The notes beneath the pieces were generated by a model that searched no databases, was not told where the DNA came from, and was given only the letters and a program-made list of their open reading frames with translations. A stretch of DNA of 38,388 nt from Tissierellia bacterium (GTDB lineage Bacteria; Bacillota; Clostridia; Tissierellales; Peptoniphilaceae), in contig JAAYQA010000019.1 of NCBI GenBank assembly GCA_012519495.1, positions 1 to 38,388 on the forward strand. The letters run 5' to 3'. Below are positions 1 through 7,120 of the stretch, piece by piece (the stretch's first letter is position 1; every line of letters begins with the position of its first letter). The translations under genes were made by a program, and so were the position numbers.

Positions 1-208
1 TCAGCGCGTTGAAGATCTCTCCCCGAAACAGCGACCGGTAATGTTCGGTGGTGAATTCCGAGCCGAATATGCTCAGGGCATTGGTCCCCCAGATCTCCGA
101 TTCGGGTTTGAAGGAGGTGATTAAAACCCAGATAAACGGAAAAATGATGATCAGCAGATACAAAAGGATGATGATCGTCAGCAGGCGTTCGGTTTTTACA
201 TTTTTCAT
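1..208 (-). CDS. Sugar ABC transporter permease, MalG-like (N-terminal part only)
   Basis: This is the first 69 codons of a gene that runs off the left edge. The protein starts MKNVKTERLL, continues into a strongly hydrophobic first membrane segment at about residues 9-31, and then reads SFKPESEIW. A short basic N-terminus, one helix and an SFKP-type motif are typical of the second inner-membrane permease (MalG/UgpE type) of carbohydrate ABC importers. The start ATG at 208-206 overlaps the stop codon of the upstream MalF-like permease gene in an ATGA arrangement, so the two are translationally coupled. The substrate cannot be read from this fragment, and the ATPase and the rest of the permease lie outside the window. 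Confidence 0.85.
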   Translation of the reverse strand, partial: MKNVKTERLLTIIILLYLLIIIFPFIWVLITSFKPESEIWGTNALSIFGSEFTTEHYRSLFRGEIFNAL

Positions 209-1461
209 GCGGAATCCTCCGATCCGACGAGTTTTACATTAAGCGCTTTGATATAAATGAGCGTGATGATCCCGACAACCAGGGCCATGACGAGCACGAC
301 CGCCGAGCCGTAGCCAAAGCGCGTTTGGGCAAACATGATTTTGTAGGCGTAGATGGAGATGGATTCGGTGGAGCCGCCGGGTCCGCCGCCTGTAAGCACA
401 TAGATCAGGTCAAAGACGCGGAAGGCGTCCAGCGTGCGAAACAGAAGCGCCACAAAGATGGACGGTTTTAAAAGCGGCAGGGTAATATGCCGGAACTGCT
501 GCCACCGTTTGGCGCCTTCCAGCGAGGACGATTCGTACAGTTCCTCGGGGATCGTCTGCAGACCGGCCAGCAAGAGCAGCGCCATATAGGGCGTGGTTTT
601 CCAGACATCGGCAAAAACAATGCCCCAGAACGCCCCGCCGGATGTCGTCAGGAGTCGGGCCGGCGATTCGATCAGCTGCATGACGGAAAACAAATGCGCC
701 ATAATCCCGCTGGACCCGTTGTACAGATAACTCCAGATGAGCGCGGCCACCGATGTCGGAATGGCCCAGGGAATGAGCGATACCGTGCGGATCAGCCCGC
801 GGCCTTTCATGGCCCGGTTCATGACCATGGCGAGCGCCAGGCCCAAAATGAGCTCAAAAAAGACGGAAAACGCGGTAAAGGCCAGTGTAAACCACATGGT
901 GCTGCGCACGCGCGGGTCCTGCAGCACCCGGGTGAAATTGTCCGCGCCGGTGAAATTGGATGTGATAATGGTTTTGTCGTAGTCGGCCGCCACGGCAAAG
1001 GCGTCGTCTTTTGAATAGAAGCTGTCTTCGATCTTGTACAGCTCATCCAAAGAGGCCTGTATGCCCGCCTGCATACCGACGATCCGTTCCATGGTATTCG
1101 CATCCACAGAGGCCACCTGCACACCCGCCGGCGCCGTGACCTCCTGTTTCAGATAGTCGTCGAAGGCCTGCACCTGCATGCGTACGGCTTCGATTTTTTC
1201 TAAGCTTTCCGGCTTTTGTGCCACCGATTCTTCCACATCCATAAAATACAGAAGATACCGATTGTTCTCCTCGTTCAGCGGGAGATTGACGGATTCTTCG
1301 GTGTAGATGGCATTGCGGGAACGGTCGTTCAGCTGCAGATCATAAAAGGCGTAGCGCATGGATCCCGCGATCGGCAGGATGGAAAACAAGAAGATGAACA
1401 ACACAGCCGGGAAGATGAGAATGTAGGGGGTTGCCCGGTCCAGCCGGCTTGAAATTTTCAT
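205..1461 (-). CDS. Sugar ABC transporter permease, MalF-like, with large extracytoplasmic insertion
   Basis: Inner-membrane permease of a carbohydrate ABC importer, 418 residues. I start it at the ATG at 1461, which has GGGAGGG just upstream. An in-frame start 18 codons earlier has no ribosome binding site and lies inside a hairpin. The first membrane segment is at about residues 10-32. A hydrophilic, Glu-rich stretch of about 150 residues follows, and then the usual five-helix core. The cytoplasmic EAA loop is recognisable as EGAKRWQQFRHITLP. Most permeases of this family have about 290-310 residues. The long loop between helices 1 and 2 recalls the P2 loop of E. coli MalF, which contacts the binding protein, though no sequence relation is claimed. 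It is downstream of the binding-protein gene and overlaps the next permease by four bases. Confidence 0.9.
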   Translation of the reverse strand: MKISSRLDRATPYILIFPAVLFIFLFSILPIAGSMRYAFYDLQLNDRSRNAIYTEESVNLPLNEENNRYLLYFMDVEESVAQKPESLEKIEAVRMQVQAFDDYLKQEVTAPAGVQVASVDANTMERIVGMQAGIQASLDELYKIEDSFYSKDDAFAVAADYDKTIITSNFTGADNFTRVLQDPRVRSTMWFTLAFTAFSVFFELILGLALAMVMNRAMKGRGLIRTVSLIPWAIPTSVAALIWSYLYNGSSGIMAHLFSVMQLIESPARLLTTSGGAFWGIVFADVWKTTPYMALLLLAGLQTIPEELYESSSLEGAKRWQQFRHITLPLLKPSIFVALLFRTLDAFRVFDLIYVLTGGGPGGSTESISIYAYKIMFAQTRFGYGSAVVLVMALVVGIITLIYIKALNVKLVGSEDSA

Positions 1462-1480
1462 AAGTCCCTCCCTGATAAGC

Positions 1481-1508
1481 AAAAGCTTCAGCCGGAGCTG
1501 AAGCTTTT
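1481..1508 (-). terminator. Perfect 12-bp hairpin with UCCG tetraloop in front of the permease gene
   Basis: AAAAGCTTCAGC at 1481-1492 pairs perfectly with GCTGAAGCTTTT at 1497-1508. Read on the transcribed minus strand, the loop is C(UCCG)G, a member of the very stable UNCG tetraloop class. Only four U residues end the stem and then a G follows, so termination may be partial. The hairpin lies between the binding-protein gene and the permease ribosome binding site. This is a suitable place to reduce permease expression relative to the binding protein or to protect the upstream mRNA from 3' decay. Confidence 0.7.
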
Positions 1509-1517
1509 CAGTCATAA

Positions 1518-1542
1518 CAGAGTCGGTACGCAGCCGACTCTG
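1518..1542 (-). other. Second intergenic hairpin after the binding-protein gene
   Basis: CAGAGTCGG at 1518-1526 and CCGACTCTG at 1534-1542 form a perfect 9-bp stem with a 7-base loop. It starts 26 bases after the binding-protein stop codon and precedes the UCCG hairpin by nine bases. There is no U-tract, so on its own it is more like an mRNA-stabilising structure than a terminator. Confidence 0.6.
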
Positions 1543-1568
1543 CTATTGACGCAAGATGCGTATTTACG

Positions 1569-2891
1569 CTATGGCAATACGCCTTCGATCTGGCTGACTG
1601 CTTCATCCAGTTCGCCGTTGCCGGACAGATACTGATGTGCGTTGATCTGAATGGTGTCGGATACTTCGGAATAGTTTGCCACAACCGGACGGGCTATGGT
1701 TGCCTGCAGTGCGTTTTGGAATCCTTCGTCTTCCAGTAGCGTGTTGGCAGCCAGTACTTCCGCATCTTCCAGGAGTCCGTTGTAGCCCGGCAGATACGAA
1801 CCGACCGTTGCGTTGATCTTCTGGCCTTCGGGTCCTGCGAGGAAGGTGATGAATTCGATAGCGCCTTCTTTGTTCTGGGAGCTCGCGTTTACCCCGACCA
1901 GCCATCCGCCGACCGAACCGCCTTCAGGCAGCGGTGCATAGCCGACCTGGTCGATTTTCACATTGTGTTCGTCCGAGGCGATCATGCCGTTCATATAGGG
2001 CCAGTTTCTGGCAAAGACCGCTTCGCCGTTGACAAAGGCATTGGCGGTTTCGCCTTCGGTGTAGCTCAGAATGTCTTCCGGTGCAGAGGCGGAGTCAACA
2101 AAAGCTTTCATTTGCTCCAGCCCGCCGGACAGGTCGCCCCAATTGGCCGAGAATTCGTTCAGATTAACGGTGAGTCCTTCGTATTGCATCGCCTGGAATA
2201 CATAACCGTACGGCGTATCGCCTTCGGCATAGTTTTCCGCCATGGCCAACAGATCGGCCCAGGTGTAGTCGCCGCTGACAAGCGTTGCCTGGTCTTCTTC
2301 GGATACGATGTCTTTACGGAAGAACAAAAAGCCCAAATCCGGGAAGTACGGCAGCGCATAACTCTTGCCGGAGTATTTTCCGGAGTCCATGGAGCCCTGG
2401 TTGAAGTCGGTGGGGAGCCATTGATTGTCCATGAGGATTTCGTCTACCGTTTCCAGATAGCCCGCCGCTGCAAATTCCCCTACCCACACAACGTCCATGG
2501 AGATAACGTCATATTCGCCGCTTTGCGACGACAGCGAGTTGAGGAGCTGGTCGTGCATCTGACCGGAGTCGTTGGTCATGATTGTGGTTTCTACCGTGTA
2601 ATTTTCACTTTGTTCGTTAAATGCGGCCACCAGTTGGTTCAGTGCGTCGGTGGAATCGGCCTGTACGGCAAACTTAACAACCTGCTTGTCGCCGGTCGGC
2701 TCGGCAGCGTCTTCTTCCGTTTCCTCTTCCGCGTCGGGTTCCGCTGTTTGTTCCGCTTCGGTTACCGGCGCTCCCGCGTCTTCCAATTCGGTTACGTCCG
2801 GTTCCGTGGTTTCATCTGCCGCCTGGCATCCGTATAATACGAGGGAGAATACCAAAAGCATCAGAATCGCCAATAGATGTTTTCTTTTCAT
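1569..2891 (-). CDS. Carbohydrate ABC transporter substrate-binding lipoprotein
   Basis: Extracellular solute-binding protein family 1, 440 residues, anchored to the outer face of the membrane. It has a basic start MKRKH, a hydrophobic segment and the lipobox LYGC with the lipidated Cys at residue 22. A linker of about 45 residues very rich in Thr and Glu follows, and the mature binding domain begins near residue 70. Later motifs such as FARNWPYMNGM and GGWLVGVNASSQNKEGAIEFITFL are typical of maltose/trehalose/multi-sugar binding proteins. The ribosome binding site GGAGAGG is six bases or so before the ATG. As first gene of the operon it is followed by two hairpins and then the permease genes. 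The sugar itself cannot be inferred. Confidence 0.92.
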   Translation of the reverse strand: MKRKHLLAILMLLVFSLVLYGCQAADETTEPDVTELEDAGAPVTEAEQTAEPDAEEETEEDAAEPTGDKQVVKFAVQADSTDALNQLVAAFNEQSENYTVETTIMTNDSGQMHDQLLNSLSSQSGEYDVISMDVVWVGEFAAAGYLETVDEILMDNQWLPTDFNQGSMDSGKYSGKSYALPYFPDLGFLFFRKDIVSEEDQATLVSGDYTWADLLAMAENYAEGDTPYGYVFQAMQYEGLTVNLNEFSANWGDLSGGLEQMKAFVDSASAPEDILSYTEGETANAFVNGEAVFARNWPYMNGMIASDEHNVKIDQVGYAPLPEGGSVGGWLVGVNASSQNKEGAIEFITFLAGPEGQKINATVGSYLPGYNGLLEDAEVLAANTLLEDEGFQNALQATIARPVVANYSEVSDTIQINAHQYLSGNGELDEAVSQIEGVLP

Positions 2892-2948
2892 AAGCCTCTC
2901 CTTTACAATTTCGGGACATAGTGCCCGTTATATTTCCTTGGCGCCAAA

Positions 2949-3004
2949 GTTCACAAGGCGTCACAAATATTATATACCCCATTGTGAACCATATGCAAAC
3001 GTTT
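2949..3004 (-). promoter_or_regulatory. Promoter and operator-like repeats of the sugar transporter operon
   Basis: On the minus strand TTGCAT (2998-2993) and TATAAT (2974-2969) are 18 bases apart, a good sigma-A promoter. Two symmetric elements overlap it. GCAAACGTTTTG (about 2995-3006) has the central AAACGTTT palindrome typical of LacI/GalR-family operators and covers the -35 region. GTTCACAA (2949-2956) and TTGTGAAC (2982-2989) form a perfect 8-bp inverted repeat around the -10 box, with a third TCACAA copy at 2961. Repression by a LacI-type regulator or a CcpA-like protein is an inference. No regulator gene is visible next to it. Confidence 0.65.
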
Positions 3005-3040
3005 TGTTTTAACAATTGTAGGCCGTTCAAGTAGAGATTA

Positions 3041-3118
3041 TGCGTTCGTAGGAGAGGGCAATCGAACGCAGGGTGCGTTCCGGTCCGTTCGGCGATCTAC
3101 AAATCGCCGCTACGAAAT
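3041..3118. repeat. Intergenic palindromic element (TTCGTAG...CTACGAA)
   Basis: This part of the 300-base gap between the sugar operon and ftsH contains nested inverted repeats and no open frame that I can support. TTCGTAG at 3045-3051 is complementary to CTACGAA at 3110-3116. TGCGTTCG at 3041-3048 is complementary to CGAACGCA at 3063-3070. GGCGAT at 3091-3096 pairs with ATCGCC at 3103-3108. It looks like a small non-coding palindromic repeat (MITE-like), but no second copy exists in this window. Confidence 0.4.
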
Positions 3119-3163
3119 AGGATCTTTCCGCTTCATTGAACCGCAGGTGCCTGGTGGTATGGA

Positions 3164-3190
3164 AAATGGCCGACGCGGAGTCGGCCATTT
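3164..3190 (-). terminator. Hairpin terminator after ftsH
   Basis: AAATGGCCGAC and GTCGGCCATTT form a perfect 11-bp stem with a 5-base loop, directly after the ftsH stop codon at 3192. The U-run is short (four bases, partly in the stem). The hairpin is symmetric and could also act on the other strand. Confidence 0.75.
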
Positions 3191-3191
3191 G

Positions 3192-5075
3192 CTATATTGT
3201 TTCATTTTCTGTTTCACTGCGTTCGGGTTCGATGATGTCCATGAACTCTTTGCCGGTGATGGTTTCTTTTTCGAGCAGGTATTCGGCGAGGCGGTCCAGG
3301 AGCGGACGGTGTTCGGCCAAGATGCCGTAGGCGGTGTCGTAGGCTTTTTGCACGAGGGCTTTTACCTGGTCGTCGACATCTTTAAGCGTTTCCTGGGAGG
3401 CGTTGGTTACGGTGCCGCCCTGCAGATACGGATTGGTTTGCTCTTCGATCGCCATCATGCCGAAGTCGTCGCTCATGCCGTATTGGGTGATCATGGCGCG
3501 GGCAACGCGGGTCATCTGCTGGATATCGTTGGCGGCGCCGGTGGTGATGTCCCCGAACACGAGGGCTTCTGCGGCGCGGCCGCCGGCGTAGGTAGCCAGC
3601 TTTCGGAATGCGTCGTTTTTGGATACGAGGCTTTTTTCTTCTTCATCTACCTGCATGGTGTAGCCGAGCGCGCCCGATGTGCGGGGCACGATGGTGATTT
3701 TATGCACGGGGGCCGATCCGGTTTGTTTGGCCGCCACCAGTGCATGGCCGATCTCATGATAGGCGATGATGCGCTTTTCTTCGTCGGACAAAATGGCGTT
3801 TTTGCGCTGCTGGCCGGCGATGACGACTTCGATGGATTCTTCCAGGTCGGCCTGGCTTACTTTGTTGCGGTTCATGCGGACGGCGCGCAGGGCGCCTTCG
3901 TTGACAATATTGGCAATGTCGGCACCGGATGCGCCGGCAGTGGCGCGGCCCAGCAGATCGTAGTCGATTCCTTCTTCCATCTGATAGCCTTTGGCGTGAA
4001 CGCGAAAGATCGCGACGCGGCCGTTTAGGTCGGGCAGTTCCACGGGCACCTGGCGGTCAAAACGACCGGGGCGCAATAAAGCCGGGTCGAGAGTTTCGGG
4101 CCGGTTGGTAGCTGCTAAGATCACAACGCCGTTATTGGCTTCGAATCCGTCCATTTCAGCCAAAAGCTGGTTCAGCGTTTGTTCGCGTTCGTCGTTTCCG
4201 ATCACGCCGCCGTCCCGTTTTTTCCCGATGGTGTCGATCTCGTCGATAAAGACGATACACGGCGCTTTTTTATTGGCCTGGTCGAACAGTTCACGCACGC
4301 GCGCGGCACCGCGGCCCACAAACATTTCCACAAATTCCGAGCCGGAGATGGAGAAAAACGGTACATGCGCCTCGCCTGCAACGGCTTTGGCCAGAAGGGT
4401 CTTTCCGGTTCCGGGCGGTCCGACGAGCAGTATGCCTTTGGGACAACGCGCGCCCACGGCTTCATAGCGCTGCGGCCGCGCCAGATAGTCGACAATTTCC
4501 AATAGCGATTCCTTAGCTTCGTCCTGTCCGGCAACATCGGCAAAACTCTTTTTGTCGGAATCGTCGGGCACATACATTTTGCCGGTCTGTCCGCCGCCGA
4601 AGGAGAGTCCGCCGCCGCCCATCTTCCCGGCCATATTACGGGCAATCATCCGCCCGATGATGATGAAAAACAGAATCGGGATCCCGTATGACAACAGCAG
4701 GGTCAAAAACACATTCGGCGTTTCCTGGATTTCCGCCGCAAAGGGAATGTCCGCTTGCTGCAGTCGCTCGGCCAGTCCCGGGTCTTCTACGACACCGGTT
4801 TTGTACAGGCGGGTTTCTTCGCCTTCGCCGATACGGTACACGATCTGATTGGGCTGCAGGTCGACCGCCGCTACTTCTCCTTTTTCCACATGGGAAAGAA
4901 ATTCCGAGTAGGAGGTGAGTTCGACCGGCGGTTCAAACATGCGGGGAAACACAAACCAGTTCAGCAGCAAGACCACCAAAAGTGCCAGTCCGTAATAATA
5001 GATAAAGTTTCTGCGGTCCTGCGGGTCGCGCGGATTGGACGGGCCCTTTCTGTTTTTGTCTTTATCGGGGGGCAT
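3192..5075 (-). CDS. ftsH: ATP-dependent zinc metalloprotease FtsH
   Basis: Membrane-bound AAA+ protease, 627 residues, close to the usual length. Membrane helices are at about 24-44 and 122-146, flanking an extracytoplasmic domain. The AAA module has Walker A GPPGTGKT at 219-226, Walker B VFIDEID at 275-281 and the arginine-finger region RPGRFDR at about 335-341. The peptidase domain has the zinc motif HEIGH at 440-444 and the third ligand Asp in AAND near 517. The segment after the second helix is very Gly-rich. The pore-loop region reads FVGRGA, where FVGVGA is common. The gene starts inside the 3' end of the MarR-family gene (14-base overlap), so it is translationally coupled to that regulator. 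It degrades misfolded or regulatory membrane and cytosolic proteins. Confidence 0.97.
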   Translation of the reverse strand: MPPDKDKNRKGPSNPRDPQDRRNFIYYYGLALLVVLLLNWFVFPRMFEPPVELTSYSEFLSHVEKGEVAAVDLQPNQIVYRIGEGEETRLYKTGVVEDPGLAERLQQADIPFAAEIQETPNVFLTLLLSYGIPILFFIIIGRMIARNMAGKMGGGGLSFGGGQTGKMYVPDDSDKKSFADVAGQDEAKESLLEIVDYLARPQRYEAVGARCPKGILLVGPPGTGKTLLAKAVAGEAHVPFFSISGSEFVEMFVGRGAARVRELFDQANKKAPCIVFIDEIDTIGKKRDGGVIGNDEREQTLNQLLAEMDGFEANNGVVILAATNRPETLDPALLRPGRFDRQVPVELPDLNGRVAIFRVHAKGYQMEEGIDYDLLGRATAGASGADIANIVNEGALRAVRMNRNKVSQADLEESIEVVIAGQQRKNAILSDEEKRIIAYHEIGHALVAAKQTGSAPVHKITIVPRTSGALGYTMQVDEEEKSLVSKNDAFRKLATYAGGRAAEALVFGDITTGAANDIQQMTRVARAMITQYGMSDDFGMMAIEEQTNPYLQGGTVTNASQETLKDVDDQVKALVQKAYDTAYGILAEHRPLLDRLAEYLLEKETITGKEFMDIIEPERSETENETI

Positions 5076-5523
5076 TTTCTATCGTTCTTTCTAATTTCTT
5101 TGAAAATTCAATAAACATTTCCATTCCATCACACATGGTCTGGATCTGTTTGTCGGTCATCTGATTCAGATGCGGTTCCAGTGCGCGTTTTGCGTTATTT
5201 GTAATACCGTTGGCCAGTTTTTGGCCTTCGTCGGACAGACGCACCTCCAGCGCGCGGCGGTCTTTCGCCGAACGGTCGCGCTGAATGAGATTGCGGTCTT
5301 CCAGTATGCGGCACATGCGGCTCAGGTTTCCGACATCCAGTCCCAGGGTTTCGGCTATTTCTGTCTGGCTGGCCCCTTTCATTTCGTCAATCTGCAGAAG
5401 CAGGCGCACCAGGGGCAATGAAAGGTCGACGGTTTCTTTTAATTTGCGGATCAGCACATCGCGATCCAGTTGAATGGAGTGAAAAATCTCCCAAACTTCA
5501 ATGACTCTTTTACCGGTATTCAT
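5062..5523 (-). CDS. MarR-family transcriptional regulator, coupled to ftsH
   Basis: Protein of 153 residues with the winged-helix arrangement of MarR dimers: N-terminal helices, a helix-turn-helix around residues 52-75 (SQTEIAETLGLDVGNLSRM), and a wing around 80-100 with DRRALEVRLSDEG, which matches the family DxRxxxxxLT motif. The C-terminal helices would complete the dimer interface. The ribosome binding site is GGTGAAG. Its stop codon lies within ftsH, so both are made from one mRNA. The upstream promoter carries a palindrome over the -10 box, which suggests that the protein represses its own operon and therefore ftsH. The inducing ligand is unknown. Confidence 0.88.
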   Translation of the reverse strand: MNTGKRVIEVWEIFHSIQLDRDVLIRKLKETVDLSLPLVRLLLQIDEMKGASQTEIAETLGLDVGNLSRMCRILEDRNLIQRDRSAKDRRALEVRLSDEGQKLANGITNNAKRALEPHLNQMTDKQIQTMCDGMEMFIEFSKKLERTIENAPR

Positions 5524-5557
5524 ATCTTCTTCACCTCTATTTTTCTATATATCCGTA

Positions 5558-5586
5558 ATTGTAAAGTACAATGGTGTGAATGTCAA
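5558..5586 (-). promoter_or_regulatory. Consensus promoter with palindromic operator for marR-ftsH
   Basis: On the minus strand TTGACA (5586-5581) and TACAAT (5563-5558) are separated by exactly 17 bases. The -10 box is one half of the 15-base palindrome ATTGTACTTTACAAT (5572-5558). Its size and AT-rich symmetric form fit a MarR-family operator, so binding would block RNA polymerase directly. Confidence 0.75.
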
Positions 5587-5633
5587 TCTTTTTTCAATTA
5601 TGTTTTTATTGTGTAGAATCACAGGATTGCCGC

Positions 5634-5665
5634 AAAAAAAGAGAAAGGCGCAAACGACGTTGCGC
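5634..5665 (-). terminator. Intrinsic terminator after the tandem C26 hydrolase genes
   Basis: On the minus strand GCGCAA and TTGCGC (5665-5648) form a short stem with a 6-base loop, followed by a pyrimidine-rich tail ending in seven T residues (5640-5634). It lies between the hydrolase stop codon at 5721 and the marR promoter. The remaining bases between 5524 and 5720 hold no gene that I can see. Confidence 0.65.
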
Positions 5666-5720
5666 TGGAGACGATAGATTGGAACCGAACGTTCAGAGGC
5701 CCTCCGATTGCACCTTGTGT

Positions 5721-6401
5721 TTACAATTCGTCTACAAACCGCTGATAGATTTTCATGGTATCGGCCTGGATGTCTTCCATCTCGGGGTGAAACTGTATGG
5801 CAAAGATTCCTTCGCCTTCTACGGCTTCGGGGAGGCCGTCGTAGGTTTCGGCGGTGACGGTCAGTTCTTCGGCTACGTCTCTTATCCCCTGATGATGAAA
5901 GGAGTTGACGATGAGTCCGTCGGGATACAGTTCTTTCATGCGTCCGCCGGTGGTCCGCACGCGGTGAAAAGGAAAACGGCGGGGATAGTCGCCCCCGTGG
6001 GTTACCTGTGTGCTCCAGTCCGGCAGATGCTGATGCAGGGTTCCGCCTAAGACGACATTGATCAGATGCATGCCGCGGCAGATGCCCAGCACGGGTTTTT
6101 TGGCTTTTCGCGCTGCATGAAACAGCGCGATCTCCGATGCGTCGCGCTTGAAATGAAAGCGTTCGGATTCCTTGTGCGGGTCCTCGTCGTACAAAAAGCT
6201 GGATACATCGGCGCCGCCCATTAAAAGCAGCCCGTCCATCTGTTCGACATAGGGGGTGAGATCGGCTCCGCGGTCCCGAATCGGCACCAAAAAGGGAACC
6301 GCACCTGCGCGGGCGATATGCACGGCAAACATTTCGTTGATTTCATGGACCGGTCGCTCCAGCCGGATATCCGGCCAGCAGGCAATGGCTACACGTTTCA
6401 T
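5721..6401 (-). CDS. Class-I glutamine amidotransferase-like hydrolase (peptidase C26), copy 1
   Basis: Cytosolic protein of 226 residues in the gamma-glutamyl-GABA hydrolase (PuuD/YvdE) family, which cleaves gamma-glutamyl amide bonds. The nucleophile is Cys108 in GICRGMH. The rest of the triad is His205 and Glu207 in FHPE. The MGGADVSSFLY segment near residue 62 is the family oxyanion region. There is no synthetase partner domain, so it is a free-standing hydrolase. Its start overlaps the stop of the next upstream hydrolase gene by four bases, making a tandem pair of paralogues. The true substrate is not clear, since no polyamine genes are nearby. Confidence 0.87.
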   Translation of the reverse strand: MKRVAIACWPDIRLERPVHEINEMFAVHIARAGAVPFLVPIRDRGADLTPYVEQMDGLLLMGGADVSSFLYDEDPHKESERFHFKRDASEIALFHAARKAKKPVLGICRGMHLINVVLGGTLHQHLPDWSTQVTHGGDYPRRFPFHRVRTTGGRMKELYPDGLIVNSFHHQGIRDVAEELTVTAETYDGLPEAVEGEGIFAIQFHPEMEDIQADTMKIYQRFVDEL

Positions 6402-7099
6402 AGTGCCTCCAGAAAGTTTTCAAAATACGGGCGGTAATACGGTTGATCCGACAGGCGTTCAATATGAAACTGCGTGCCCCAGAGCTTGGCGCCGTGACGG
6501 CCTTCTATGGCTTCAATCAGTCCGTCCTGGCTTTTGGCCGTGTCGATCAGGGTGGGTGCCAGCTCTTTGATTGCCTGATGATGCAATGAGTTCACGACAA
6601 ACTGCGCACCCAGACAGGCGTGTATAAATGAGCCGGGCCGCGTGTACACATAGTGCAGGATGCCGTCGGGATCGCCTTTGCGATCGTGGGGGCCGGCACC
6701 TTCTACCTGCAGCGCCAGGTCCTGCCACAGACTGCCGCCTTCCAGCACATTCATAATCTGCATGCCGCGGCACACGCCTAAAATCGGCAGATTGCGCTTT
6801 CTGGCGGCCCGGTACAGGGCAATGTCCATATCGTCGGACCGCCCGGGTGCCATGTTTGTTTCGGCCAGCGGATTTTCCCCGAACAAAAAGGGCGACACAT
6901 CTTCTCCGCCCGGCAGGATCAGTGCGTCCATGCCGTCCAGATAGGCATCCGCCCAGTGCGTTTCAGCAATATTGGGAATGAGAAACGGAGTCGCACCGGC
7001 ACGGGTCACCATATTGATATAGGCATGGTCGATATAATTCAAAGAAGCCACATCGGTATCCAAAGCCGCTGTGGCGATTGCAATCTTTTTGTTTGCCAT
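6398..7099 (-). CDS. Class-I glutamine amidotransferase-like hydrolase (peptidase C26), copy 2
   Basis: Paralogue of the preceding hydrolase, 233 residues from the ATG at 7099 (MANKKIAIATA). A TTG five codons earlier is possible, but the ATG fits the start of the family better. The nucleophile is Cys110 in GVCRGMQ. The histidine and acid are His212 and Glu214, but the usual FHPE reads FHIE, so the proline between them is lost while both catalytic residues stay. The segment LPGGEDVSPFLFGE near residue 62 corresponds to the oxyanion region. The two copies differ enough that different gamma-glutamyl substrates are likely. The unknown 170-aa gene ends 21 bases upstream. Confidence 0.85.
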   Translation of the reverse strand: MANKKIAIATAALDTDVASLNYIDHAYINMVTRAGATPFLIPNIAETHWADAYLDGMDALILPGGEDVSPFLFGENPLAETNMAPGRSDDMDIALYRAARKRNLPILGVCRGMQIMNVLEGGSLWQDLALQVEGAGPHDRKGDPDGILHYVYTRPGSFIHACLGAQFVVNSLHHQAIKELAPTLIDTAKSQDGLIEAIEGRHGAKLWGTQFHIERLSDQPYYRPYFENFLEAL

Positions 7100-7120
7100 C
7101 GGTTCTGCTCGCAAGACGCC

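Noticed and set aside
1965..2837. Open frame of 290 codons opposite the sugar-binding lipoprotein gene
   Set aside because: Its Phe/Arg/Val-rich product mirrors the Glu/Thr-rich lipoprotein. No independent support.
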